A DNA stretch of 64,000 nt, taken from Parabacteroides faecalis. GTDB taxonomy: Bacteria; Bacteroidota; Bacteroidia; Bacteroidales; Tannerellaceae. The notes below the pieces were generated by a model. That model was not told the origin of the DNA and did not search any database. It saw only the letters and a program-made list of their open reading frames with translations. Both the position numbers and the translations under genes were made by a program. This document shows positions 34,858 to 44,200 of this stretch, one piece after another. Position 1 is the stretch's first letter. Every line of letters begins with the position of its first letter. The stretch covers positions 48,331 to 112,330 of the forward strand of contig NZ_JAKZMM010000009.1 in assembly GCF_022809355.1 (NCBI RefSeq). Direction: 5' to 3'.

Positions 34858-35439
34858 TCAGGGGCGATATAATTTCATTTGTTTATACACTTTCAAGTGT
34901 TTTTTGCCTTGCCGGATATCCAGCAACAACTGATCAATGGCAGTTGACAAATCTTTTCGCTGTTCTTCCAGAATTTCCAGCTTCTTCCGGAAGCGGGCGA
35001 GGTAAACATCCGAAGCATCGGTCCGCTCCGTTTCCTTCCGGGTATGGTAAATCTTCAATTCCAAGATGGACAAGCGGTCGATGGCCCATGCTGGACTTTC
35101 GGTATTCAACGTTGCCTGCGGCAAAGGCTTTACCCCTTTATACCGGTCTTGCAGCAAGCTGTCGATCAGTTCTACCAGGTCCACACGCTCTTGATTCATC
35201 TTCTCGATGCGACTGACGACCTCCAGTACTTTCCCCGCTTCCTGATCCGGTTGGTGAATGATATTCAGCAAATGCCACTGAACCGCGTCTACCCAATGCT
35301 TCAGATACAAATAGAATTCAAAGCTATTGACCGGATACGGGTTATGCACCGTGGCATTGATATTATCTGTTGTATGATAAGCCTCGGTGGCCTGTTCAAA
35401 GATTCGATAACAAGATTCGCTGAAACTCATATGCGCCAT
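34858..35439 (-). CDS. DUF4254 family protein
   Basis: A 193-residue all-helical cytoplasmic protein. HNPYPVNSFEFYLYLKHWVDAVQWHLLNIIHQPD and the SPAWAIDRLSILELKIYHTRKE block are typical of DUF4254. The family is found in Bacteroidetes near cell-envelope genes; its function is unknown. Its last base lies 6 bases before the start of the exported barrel gene. Confidence 0.88.
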   Translation of the reverse strand: MAHMSFSESCYRIFEQATEAYHTTDNINATVHNPYPVNSFEFYLYLKHWVDAVQWHLLNIIHQPDQEAGKVLEVVSRIEKMNQERVDLVELIDSLLQDRYKGVKPLPQATLNTESPAWAIDRLSILELKIYHTRKETERTDASDVYLARFRKKLEILEEQRKDLSTAIDQLLLDIRQGKKHLKVYKQMKLYRP

Positions 35440-35475
35440 TTAAACTTGAAAAATAGAAGAATTTACCTTCACTGT

Positions 35476-36687
35476 TTATTCTTCCTCGTACTGTTGGAAA
35501 AGGAAGTCGTTGTACGGGAAACGGGTAATGTGAATCTGTTTCACCCGTTCATACAGCAGAGCTTTTAATTCCTCGATATTTGTTTTCTCTTTCGCAGAGA
35601 TAAAGATACAATTATCCTGCATCTTCGCCATCCAGGTACGTTTCAGTTCATCCAGATCGATGTTCTCCCGTTTTCTCGGAGTCAAGTCATCTTCATCTTT
35701 CGGGACAAAAGTGAAAGCATCCACTTTGTTGAAGACCATGATCATCGGCTTTTCCCGGTCATCTATTTCAGCCAGTGTTTTGTTGACAACTTCAATCTGC
35801 TCTTCGAATGTCGGGTGTGAGATATCTACCACATGAACCAGCAAGTCGGCTTCCCGAACCTCATCCAAGGTTGATTTAAACGATTCTACCAGTTCGGTGG
35901 GCAACTTACGGATAAACCCGACGGTATCTGAAAGCAAAAACGGCAGGTTCTCAATGATGACTTTCCGTACGGTGGTATCCAGTGTGGCAAAGAGTTTGTT
36001 TTCGGCAAAGACATCACTCTTGCTCAACAGATTCATCAAAGTCGATTTTCCGACGTTGGTATAACCCACCAACGCGACACGCACCATCTTCCCGCGATTC
36101 TTTCGCTGGACACTCTTCTGCTTGTCGATATCCACCAGTTCCTTCTTCAACCGGGATATTTTATCTAGAATCAAACGTTTATCTGTTTCCAGCTGAGTTT
36201 CACCCGGACCACGCATACCAACACCTCCGCGCTGACGTTCCAAGTGAGTCCACAAACGGGTGAGTCGGGGTAACATATACCGGTATTGGGCTAATTCTAC
36301 CTGCGTTTTGGCATGGGCAGTCTGCGCACGGCGGGCAAAGATATCCAGAATCAGGTTGGTACGGTCCAGAATCTTCACCTGCAATTCCTTTTCGATATTT
36401 CGGAGCTGCTTGGCAGAAAGCTCATCATCGAATATGACAGTTCCGATTTCATTCTCAACCACATACTCTTTGATTTCCTGTAGTTTCCCTGTACCAACGA
36501 ATGTAACGGAATTCGGTCCGTCCAGTTTCTGATAAAAACATTTGACGGCTTCTACTCCGGCTGTATCGGCCAGGAATGCCAGTTCATCCAGGTATTCCTT
36601 TACCTTCTGTTCGTTCTGCTGCGGTGTAATCAATCCTACCAGAACGGCTTTTTCTGATTGTGCTTCGCTAATGATAAATTCTTTCAT
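35476..36687 (-). CDS. hflX: Ribosome-associated GTPase HflX
   Basis: A 403-residue GTPase that splits stalled or heat-damaged 70S ribosomes. An N-terminal HflX domain (1-200) has the glycine-rich RGGVGMRGPGETQLETDKR segment (153-171). The G1 loop is GYTNVGKS (208-215), G3 is DTVGF and G4 is NKVD. The -7 box (36692-36699) ends only 4 bases before the ATG, so transcription may begin at or next to the start codon. Confidence 0.95.
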   Translation of the reverse strand: MKEFIISEAQSEKAVLVGLITPQQNEQKVKEYLDELAFLADTAGVEAVKCFYQKLDGPNSVTFVGTGKLQEIKEYVVENEIGTVIFDDELSAKQLRNIEKELQVKILDRTNLILDIFARRAQTAHAKTQVELAQYRYMLPRLTRLWTHLERQRGGVGMRGPGETQLETDKRLILDKISRLKKELVDIDKQKSVQRKNRGKMVRVALVGYTNVGKSTLMNLLSKSDVFAENKLFATLDTTVRKVIIENLPFLLSDTVGFIRKLPTELVESFKSTLDEVREADLLVHVVDISHPTFEEQIEVVNKTLAEIDDREKPMIMVFNKVDAFTFVPKDEDDLTPRKRENIDLDELKRTWMAKMQDNCIFISAKEKTNIEELKALLYERVKQIHITRFPYNDFLFQQYEEE

Positions 36688-36691
36688 GCCA

Positions 36692-36699
36692 CAAAGATA
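36692..36699 (-). promoter_or_regulatory. -7 box of hflX, unusually close to the ATG
   Basis: TATCTTTG on the minus strand, followed by TGGC and the ATG at 36687. With initiation about 7 bases downstream, the transcript would be leaderless or nearly so. Confidence 0.55.
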
Positions 36700-36780
36700 A
36701 TCATTTCAATTATTTTCTTTATCTTTAGGGCGAATTATAAATCAGGTATCACCAAATGATACAACTAAAATCAATTGACT

Positions 36781-38514
36781 ATGAAAAAGAATATTCCTTT
36801 TCAAGCTATTTTGATAGCTATCGTGCAATGGGTTTTCAACAGCCCGATGATCGCACAATCCGAGTGGCTTTCTCCTCTTCAATGGAAATCGCTGGTGCAA
36901 GATCCGCAGAAAAATCTGATTATCAGAGATACCGTATTATATCAGAGTTTTGATTCAGACAATCCGCTTTCCATTAACTATATGGTTTCCGGCCAGTATG
37001 ATTTCTTTTATCCACGGGAAGAAGGCATCCAAGGAGCATCCGACAGTCGGGCGATTCGGCTTTATCCCGGAAGTACATTGACGATTGATACCTTGATCTA
37101 TCCGGCATTGAAAATGGCTGAAATACATATTCCTTTTGCATTCCAGCATGTCAACAAAGAAGAAGATATCTATTTTACAACCTACTTCTATTCGGGAAAT
37201 ACGGAAGTTGATGCTCATCCCTACACGGTGATCAGCAATGACTGCTCCCGGTATTTCAGGGAAGTATATGCTGGCAGACAATGTTTTTACAGAGGTAGAA
37301 GGTCTGCTCCCTACCGACTTCAAATCAAAGTTACAAAACCGACTTCGGCAAGTGATGGTTATTACTGCATAGACAGTTTATTCCTGGTAGGAAACATAGA
37401 ACAATATTCTTTATTACAGCAATCAGGTACCTGGCATGATCATTCTTTATGGTCGCATGATTATACGAGTCTCCGTCGAGTCGCGTTGATCGATGCAGAT
37501 GTCCAGATCAACCAGGCAGCCGAATGTTTGCATCTGATTAATAATCAGAAAGAGATTCGGATACAACCCGAAGGAGTGCTGCATACCCGGCAAATGACTA
37601 CCTTACACACCTTTGCAGAAAAGGGGAAATGGTATTTTGTCTCTTTCCCGCATGATGTTTCTTTGGCAGGAATTGATAGCCGGTTCCAATTGGGTGATGC
37701 CTCAACCGTGACAACCGAACCGGTTAATAATATTCTTTATATTCAGACCTACGATGGCAGAAGAAGGGCAGAGGATAATCGTTCGGATGGGAATTGGACG
37801 GTCCTGTCTGCGGATGCTTTCTCTCCGGAAGATATCCTTTTGGAAAAGGGAAAAGGATATCTGATGGCTATCGATGAAACCGCCGATATCCAAACCTTGT
37901 CTTTTTCTTCTCCAGCAAATAACTCCCAGACTTTTCGGGAAACCCTATCCGTCCCTTTAGAGGCGAACACGTTGCAAGGCGGTGACGAGGCAAATAATGG
38001 ATGGATTCTCTGTGGAAATCCTTATCCTTCGGCTGTGTCCTTACAGGAAATCCTTCCCAACCCGGATTTGGATGGTTATGTTTATTTATATAATGGACAG
38101 GATTATGAAGCCTATCCGATTGACAGTGATTACGCGATTCCTACAGGATCAGCCTTTTTTGTCAAAGCCGTTCAGGATACAGAATTACTCTTTCAGAGAA
38201 AGGAAGATACGGCTTCTTCAGTGATCTTGCAGCATGCGGCGCTTCCTTATCAGGGAAAAGAACCCGGAAGTCCGTCGATAACCCAGGCAATAAAACCTTC
38301 TTGTAAAATTCAATATACCATCCGGGCTGGGAAGATCCACATACAGAACTCCCAGACAGGAGAATTGATTGTATATACTGTGCTTGGAAAGGAGGTAAAA
38401 CGGATGAGACTGCTGGAAGGAGAAGGTGAATATGCATTACCTCAGTCAGCCGGAATGTATTTCCTGCGGATTATTTCCGGTACACAAACAGAGACAGTCA
38501 AAATAAAGCGATAA
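36781..38514 (+). CDS. Secreted protein with type IX sorting-like C-terminus
   Basis: A 577-residue exported protein with a signal peptide (FQAILIAIVQWVFNSPMIAQS). The large middle part is beta-rich with no catalytic motif I recognise; it contains WILCGNPYPSAVSLQEI, common in proteins ending with a type IX sorting domain. The last ~70 residues (IHIQNSQTGELIVYTVLGKEVKRM ... LPQSAGMYFLRIISG ... VKIKR) match the type A C-terminal sorting domain used for export by the type IX (Por) system and surface attachment. A hairpin terminator follows. The cargo function is unknown. Confidence 0.8.
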   Translation: MKKNIPFQAILIAIVQWVFNSPMIAQSEWLSPLQWKSLVQDPQKNLIIRDTVLYQSFDSDNPLSINYMVSGQYDFFYPREEGIQGASDSRAIRLYPGSTLTIDTLIYPALKMAEIHIPFAFQHVNKEEDIYFTTYFYSGNTEVDAHPYTVISNDCSRYFREVYAGRQCFYRGRRSAPYRLQIKVTKPTSASDGYYCIDSLFLVGNIEQYSLLQQSGTWHDHSLWSHDYTSLRRVALIDADVQINQAAECLHLINNQKEIRIQPEGVLHTRQMTTLHTFAEKGKWYFVSFPHDVSLAGIDSRFQLGDASTVTTEPVNNILYIQTYDGRRRAEDNRSDGNWTVLSADAFSPEDILLEKGKGYLMAIDETADIQTLSFSSPANNSQTFRETLSVPLEANTLQGGDEANNGWILCGNPYPSAVSLQEILPNPDLDGYVYLYNGQDYEAYPIDSDYAIPTGSAFFVKAVQDTELLFQRKEDTASSVILQHAALPYQGKEPGSPSITQAIKPSCKIQYTIRAGKIHIQNSQTGELIVYTVLGKEVKRMRLLEGEGEYALPQSAGMYFLRIISGTQTETVKIKR

Positions 38515-38526
38515 CTGTTATATAAA

Positions 38527-38559
38527 ATGCCCGTCAGGATTATTTTTATGAACGGGCAT
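38527..38559 (+). terminator. Hairpin terminator
   Basis: ATGCCCGT pairs with ACGGGCAT around a 17-base loop, directly after the sorting-domain protein gene; the following T-run is weak. Confidence 0.55.
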
Positions 38560-38604
38560 TGTATTATCTTTGTCGCACGATCACTTCACAAGGTAAGAAA
38601 GGCG

Positions 38605-39000
38605 AAATTTAATAAGAGCGAATCGGAGTGTAAGAAATCATTGTATTATTGGCTATATAATTTGAGGAATATGGAACAGTCGGAACAAGAACAGAACACG
38701 GTGTTTACCCGTTTGGAGGAGGTGGCGCGTATAGACAACCTGAGCAAGGATGAACGGGCTGAGTATGAAGCCAGCCTGAAAGCATATCATGACAATAAGA
38801 AAGTAATGGAATATGCTGCTGCTTTGGCAAGGGAGGAAGGAATCCTGATTGGAGAAGAAAAAGGCTTGAAGAAAGGCCGAATGGAAGGTCGGGTAGAAGG
38901 TCTATTAGAAGCTGCCCATCTGATGAAACAAAATGGCTTTTCTTTTGAACAAATTAAATTGGTTACGTGTCTGTCTGACGAGGAAATACGGAATTTGTAA
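38605..39000 (+). pseudogene. Rpn-type nuclease remnant 1 (N-terminus lost)
   Basis: About 130 residues matching only the C-terminal half of Rpn/PD-(D/E)XK-nuclease-family 'transposase' proteins: FNKSESECKKSLYYWLYNLRNMEQ, TRLEEVARIDNLSKDERAEYEASLKAYHDN, and the EEKGLKKGRMEGRVEG repeat tail ending LSDEEIRNL. The catalytic N-terminal ~180 residues are absent. A promoter-like TATCTTTG stands at 38565-38572 and an internal ATG (38671) could give a 109-residue product. It is the first of three related remnants in 2 kb. Confidence 0.75.
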
Positions 39001-39020
39001 TATATCTATTTGTTACACTT

Positions 39021-39536
39021 ATGAAGAAAATAGAATTTGCAGGACAAAGTAAACTCCGGGCTCGGCTTAAGGAGTTGGAGCCGATTGTCATGAGTAATGA
39101 AAAGGAGCGAAAAGAATTTGAACGAGGTTGGGATATATTTCGTGATTGTTATTCGCATGCGCTTTATTTGAGGCGGCTCAAAGATCCTTTGTTTGAACCG
39201 AAAAAGGATGAGGAATTATTTGAAGGACAAAACAAACTTTTGGCAAGGCTGAACGAATTGGAGAAGATAGTTGATGCCAACAAAAAAGAACGTGCTGAAT
39301 ATGAAGCCTGACTCAAGGTATATCGGGACAATGAAAATGTAATGAACTACGCTGTTACTTCGGCAAGAGAAGAAGGAATCCTGATTGGAGAAGAAAGAGG
39401 CTTGAAGAAAGGTCGAATGGAAGGCCGGAAGGAAGGCTTATTGGAAGTTGCCCATCTGATGAAACAGAATGGTTTTTCTTTTGAACAAATGAAATTGGGT
39501 ACTGGCTTATCTAACGAAGAAATCGAGAATTTATAA
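39021..39536 (+). pseudogene. Rpn-type nuclease remnant 2 (in-frame stop)
   Basis: The frame from 39021 runs to a TGA at 39309-39311 and continues without a frame change to 39536: ...KKERAEYEA-stop-LKVYRDNENVMNYA...GILIGEERGLKKGRMEGRKEG...LSNEEIENL. One nonsense mutation thus splits an Rpn-type C-terminal half. The first 60 residues contain a duplication (QSKLRARLKELEPIV and QNKLLARLNELEKIV). It ends 11 bases before a REP hairpin. Confidence 0.78.
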
Positions 39537-39547
39537 AAGGAATATGA

Positions 39548-39572
39548 GTAGAGGTGCAGCGTGCTGCGCCTC
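39548..39572 (+). repeat. REP-type hairpin (GTAG family), single copy
   Basis: GTAG followed by the AGGTGCAGC / GCTGCGCCT palindrome. It lies 11 bases after the stop codon of remnant 2, in the same sequence context as the copy after remnant 3 (40677). Confidence 0.75.
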
Positions 39573-39707
39573 CAGCTGGTGTAAAGGAGGTGTCTTCACA
39601 CCCTTCACAGGAAATGGCAGAATATGAGCTAAATAGGGGCGTGTGTGAAGGGTGTAAAAGAAAATCGGATAGGGGGTATATTATATAATAAGGTAGAAAA
39701 TCTTGTC

Positions 39708-39880
39708 GGATATAAACGAGATTCGGAAATTAATCCAACGAAGGTTGTTGATGCCTCTTGTTTACGATGCAGAAAAAGGTCGGTATCTTTTCCAAAATTC
39801 ATGCCTATGTTTTCATTATTTCATGCCTACCTTTTTATCAAAACACGCCGGGAATTTATCAATTTACGCCGGCTTTTGAG
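39708..39880 (+). repeat. Divergent dispersed repeat with ACGCCGG units, copy 2
   Basis: It begins ATAAACGAGATTCGG and ends with TTTTTATCAAAACACGCCGG and TTTATCAATTTACGCCGGC. The same order of motifs occurs at 58237-58375, and the terminal units match the inverted copy at 16205-16305. Confidence 0.7.
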
Positions 39881-40048
39881 TGATACTTGAAATCGGGTGT
39901 TTTGTGACAATGAATTCTTGCTTTTACTTGCTCATTTTTTATTTATTCCTAAATTTGCATATCCTGCTATTGGGACAAAACATTTTAAGAACCTTTTCTA
40001 TGAAAAAGAGTGTATTTATCAATCCGTTTGTGGATTGAAAGGAAGATA

Positions 40049-40214
40049 GTAGAGGCGTAGCGTGCTGCGCCTCCGGCTAACTGGATAGGAAATAATGGCG
40101 GAAAAATGGAGGAACAAATCTTTTTAATATCGGGTTAATACAATGTTGTTCTATATTTTTCCGTCACTTATCGGATACAATGACTGCTGGAGGCGCAGCA
40201 CGCTGCGCCTCTAC
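40049..40214. repeat. REP doublet (REPIN-like), 166 bp
   Basis: GTAG hairpin on the plus strand (40049-40073) and its inverted partner (40190-40214), GTAG at both outer ends. The right hairpin abuts the truncated 5' end of Rpn remnant 3. Confidence 0.72.
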
Positions 40215-40230
40215 TGTCGCAAGGCTTGTT

Positions 40231-40665
40231 TTGAAGAAAATCTTTCGGGAAATCTTCATCGAATTCCCCTTATTCAACAAGACAGAGGCCGAATGCGAGA
40301 CGCCCTTGGATTACTGGTTATATAATTTAAAACATATGGAACAGTTGGAACATTTATCATTCAAAGGTCAGAAAGCGTTGTTTGTTCGCTTGGAGGAATT
40401 GGCACGCATCGCCAATATGAACAAGAAGGAACGGGCAGAATACGAGGCTGCCTTGAAAATATACCGGGATAATGAGAATGTTGTTACGACGGCAAGGAGA
40501 GAAGGAATCCAAATCGGTGAAAAGCGAGGCTTGGAAAAAGGCCGAGCAGAAGGAAGAGCAGAAGGTATATTAATAACCGCCCGCCTGATGAAACAGAACG
40601 GTATTTCTTTTGAGCAAATTAAATTATGTACGGGTTTATCTGACGAGGAAATCGAGAATTTATAA
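40231..40665 (+). pseudogene. Rpn-type nuclease remnant 3 (N-terminus lost at a REP)
   Basis: Similarity to the Rpn C-terminal half starts at LKKIFREIFIEFPLFNKTEAEC, immediately after the REP hairpin at 40190-40214, and continues through DYWLYNLKHMEQ, FVRLEELARIANMNKKERAEYEAALKIYRDN, the EKRGLEKGRAEGRAEG tail and LSDEEIENL. The upstream in-frame codons (TAGGAARCAS) are translated repeat, not protein. The nuclease core is missing, so the product is either dead or a tail-only protein. Confidence 0.75.
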
Positions 40666-40676
40666 AAGGAATGTGA

Positions 40677-40701
40677 GTAGAGGTGCAGCGTGCTGCGCCT
40701 C
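40677..40701 (+). repeat. REP-type hairpin (GTAG family), single copy
   Basis: It follows the stop codon of Rpn remnant 3 by 11 bases; the sequence from the end of that gene through the hairpin is nearly identical to the end of remnant 2 plus its hairpin at 39548. Confidence 0.75.
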
Positions 40702-40860
40702 CAATGAGATATGACTTCTATCTCTTGATAGAGATTACTGTTATAGAGGTTTATTCAAGAAAATGGGGATTACATACATGAAACAACCTTGTTTCGTCCT
40801 ATAATCCATATATTTTGGAAAATAATGCAAGTTTTTTCTTGTTGATTCAGAAAACCTCTT

Positions 40861-40868
40861 TATCTTTG
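40861..40868 (+). promoter_or_regulatory. Promoter -7 box of a candidate non-coding RNA
   Basis: TATCTTTG with no coding start in the following 280 bases; a structured stretch ending in an intrinsic terminator follows. Confidence 0.6.
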
Positions 40869-40874
40869 CAGTGA

Positions 40875-41154
40875 TTCCGTAGCGAACAGCGGTTCGCAGA
40901 GTGCGGTTTCATACATATGATGTAAGCATTTTACGAAGATTATTCCAAACTGAAAAATCTGGAAAATTTTTACATGTACCGGAATAATAGACAGTAAATG
41001 CTTGCGCTGACTACGTATATAAAAATGTGTTTGCCATCTTAGATGGACAGACTGTATTATATCGTATAAGCGCGGGCTATTGTTTTATTATCGGTACATA
41101 GGCGATTTCCAGATGCCTTCAGTTTGATAATAGACAACTAGCCCGCGTTTTTTT
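40875..41154 (+). ncRNA. Candidate structured non-coding RNA, about 280 nt
   Basis: Between a strong -7 box and a strong terminator no reading frame is convincing. Several helices can be seen: GCGAAC-AGCG-GTTCGC (40892-40909 region); a long bulged hairpin pairing GTAAGCATTTTAC and TTATTCC with GGAATAA and GTAAATGCTTGC (about 40922-41006); GCCATCT-TAG-ATGGAC near 41033-41048; and the terminal stem at 41071-41147. A long hairpin plus smaller ones is reminiscent of 6S-like regulators, but I cannot assign a family. It could also be the 5' leader of the surface protein gene at 41254 with an internal terminator. Confidence 0.5.
41071..41154 (+). terminator. Intrinsic terminator with large loop
   Basis: CGCGGGCTA (41071-41079) pairs with TAGCCCGCG (41139-41147) and is followed by seven T. 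The 59-base loop contains a second stem (TTATTATC with GATAATAG). Confidence 0.7.
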
Positions 41155-41253
41155 ATGCTCGTTCATAATGATTCGCGGGGGTTGTTGGACCCTTCGTAAA
41201 ATTAGTTGTTGGAAATTTAAACTCTATTTTATTAACAATTAATTTTATTCATT

Positions 41254-44200
41254 ATGAACAAAAAGTTTTCTACTTTGATGGCCGCCGCTTTGCTGGCTGG
41301 CTCATTCCCGGTAGTGGCTCAGAATGCTCATAGCGGCAATGGTGAGATTCCTTATCGTTCGCAGTTCGTGAAGAGTGCTTCTTTGGACCAGGGTATTTTT
41401 GGTGTAAAGAACATAGAGAGCGATAAGTGGTATCAGTTGACCGTTAATATGGGTAATGATGCTGCTGCTAACTCCGTTACTTATGTGTTGACTCAAGAAC
41501 GTGATTATTCAACAGGTCGTTTGTATTTAGCAGTTAAGCCAATCCAGGATGCTACTTTGTCTCATTCTTTGTGGAAAATTGAACGTACTGGTCAAGATGT
41601 AAATGGTGGTTATTACCAATTTACAAACAAGGAAACAGGTTATACGCTGACTTTAGACCATACTGATGCTCAAGTATTGACTGCTGATCAACTTCGCAAT
41701 TTAGATAATAATGTAAATACAACAGAGTTCCAAGCTGGAATGTTACGTTATTTATCGAATGAAAAATTCGATCTTGATCCTACAGTAGTGAGAGGTTGTG
41801 CTACTCAGTGGTCTTGGAATTCGTATGAAGAACAAACTACAGATCGGTTCAAACATAAATTACTTTATACACATTTCCACGCTGGAAACAAGGCTGCAGC
41901 TCAAGATTCAATCATGGCTTTAGCTATGGTTAAATTACCTTCTGCTGCTGCTTATGATCATGATCAACTTTATGTAAGGACGATTAAAGCTTCTGCTAAA
42001 GATTTTCAGGACGCAGCTTTGTTTGATAATGAAAGAAATCTTTCATTATTACACATTCGTCCGGTTGTTGCAGGTGCTAAGGTTTTAACTGCAGCTGAGG
42101 TGAATTCAGTATTGGATGGAAAAGGAACATTAGATTTTACAGCTCAATCAACTACTCCAGGTTATAAAAGAGAAAATGTTGAAAATAAGAAGGGTTTTAA
42201 ATATACAATTTTCAAACATAACTCTGATGAAGCGTTGACTGTTTACAACAATCCATTCGATTCAACTTGGTTGGCTGTAGAAAGTCCTTTTGATGTGTTA
42301 GACCGTCGCAATTTCGATCCAACTAAAAAGACAATTGCAGCAACAACTGCAACTGCAAATTTTGGTCCAACAACAGGTTCTAATGCGAATGCATATGCTG
42401 GTTACAACATCTTGTTTAAGAACATGGATGCAGCAACAGATACTTATTTGAAAGTTTGGACCAAATTGTATGAAGCAGGACAAGGAGGAAACTATAATTC
42501 TTTGGTCGTAGCAGGTTACCCTTACGATGATTTGGAAAATTATGAGGGTGCTATGGATGCAGATATAGCTCGTTACCACTGGAAGGTTACTTATTATGCA
42601 ACAAATGATAGTTTGGTATTCGAACCGTTAAATGCTTCACGCAGTACTTACGAAAATGATATGTTAGTAAACTCACCTGCATATTATTTTAACACTGTAA
42701 ATAAGGGAACTGCATTTACTGGAACACCAAGTTCATCACAAGCTCAGGCATATAATAAAGCTGCAGGAGTTCCGGTTGCTTTGTATGCACAGAATATTGG
42801 TCCGGCAGCTGCTGATGTACAAGCTTACTTGACAGTTGGTAGTCCGAACGCTTTGAATATTTCTGACAATAAATATGCTGCTGCTCCTAAGTTTGATATG
42901 ACTGCACTTGGCTATCCAACATTTACAGAGCCAGATTTGGCAGAAAGATTGATGTGGAACGGATCGGACGCAGGTACAAATCAATGGCGTGTAGCTGGTG
43001 ATAATCCTGCTTATGTAACCAACGGTGCCGATGCCAATTACAGCAAATATTCTGTTATGACTGCTCAATATGTACCGTCGGATGTTAATATTAGTGCTAC
43101 TACTTTGACATACAATGGACTGTATGAAGGTATCTTGGCAGATTTCAAGGCAAATGATGGTACGCAGTGGTTGCGTTTGGCGTACAACTATACTCCAGAC
43201 TATTTGGCACGTACAACTGTGGCTGATGGCTTGTACTTCATCAACTTGAAGACAAATAAGACATATACAGGTAATGCTGCTCGTAAAAACGGTTCTTATT
43301 TGGCATACAACCATGTTGGTCGTTTGATTTATACAGCAGAAAATGAAAATCAGGACTTCAACAATATGCCTGCAACTCAATGGGTTGTTAAGCAAATTCG
43401 TTGCCAAGTAACTGATGGCGAAGTAAATGTAAACAAAACTCCGGAAGTGGCTATTTATAACCGTGAATATGGTGTAGAGGGTGCTCCTGTATTCCAAGGT
43501 CAATTATACACAACAGAGGATGGTGCAGTTTACTTGATCAATCATCGTGATTACTACAATGTAGCTAAAACGGATGGTAAGTTCACAAAGAATGCATTCT
43601 CTTGTGGTGATACTTTGGTTGTTAAAGCTGTTGAAAATGAAGCTGCTTTGACAGACCAGTTCCATGGCTATGCAGAATTGGGTATGTATGAAATGAAGGA
43701 TACGACAGAATTTTTAGCTTATTCTGCAGAACATCCTTATTACTTGCGTTATAATGATAAGACATCTGATGAAGAACAGACAAATACATTCAAATATTTG
43801 TTCGAAAATCCTGATAAATATTTGGCCGTAACAAATCCGGATAACATTTCAGGTAATGAAACACAGAGCTTGTTCGAGATTGAAAAGATCGCTACTGATG
43901 AATATGGCTATGGTAAAGATGTTACATATGCAGATGGTAAGAAATTACCGCAGTTGGTAAGAACTGTTTATGCATTGAAAGTTCGCGACAACAATACAGT
44001 GGATAACAACCGTAAATATGTTTGTGTAATTGATGATAATACAAACAATCAACGTTATGCTGTTCGTACGCTGGATCAAGTTGATGGTCAGAAGGTGAAG
44101 ATCGCAGAATTCTATCTGAAATCAAATGAAGTGAATGTTGATCGCACAAAAGAAGCCTACATCTTGGTTGATGCTCGTGGTTTGGATAATGTGAAGGGAG

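Larger units (their letters stand above)
39537..40230. other. Intergenic: repeats only
   Basis: No gene is supported. It contains REP hairpins (39548-39572, 40049-40214), an inverted repeat of TTCACACCCTTCACA (39595-39609 with 39644-39657), a segment homologous to 58237-58375 with the ACGCCGGCTTTT units (39708-39880), and a CAATCCGTTTGTGGATTG hairpin (40020-40037) shared with 58061-58078. Confidence 0.75.

Noticed and set aside
39021..39311. Stand-alone 96-residue gene
   Set aside because: The frame continues unchanged past the TGA with clear Rpn similarity, so it is one broken gene.
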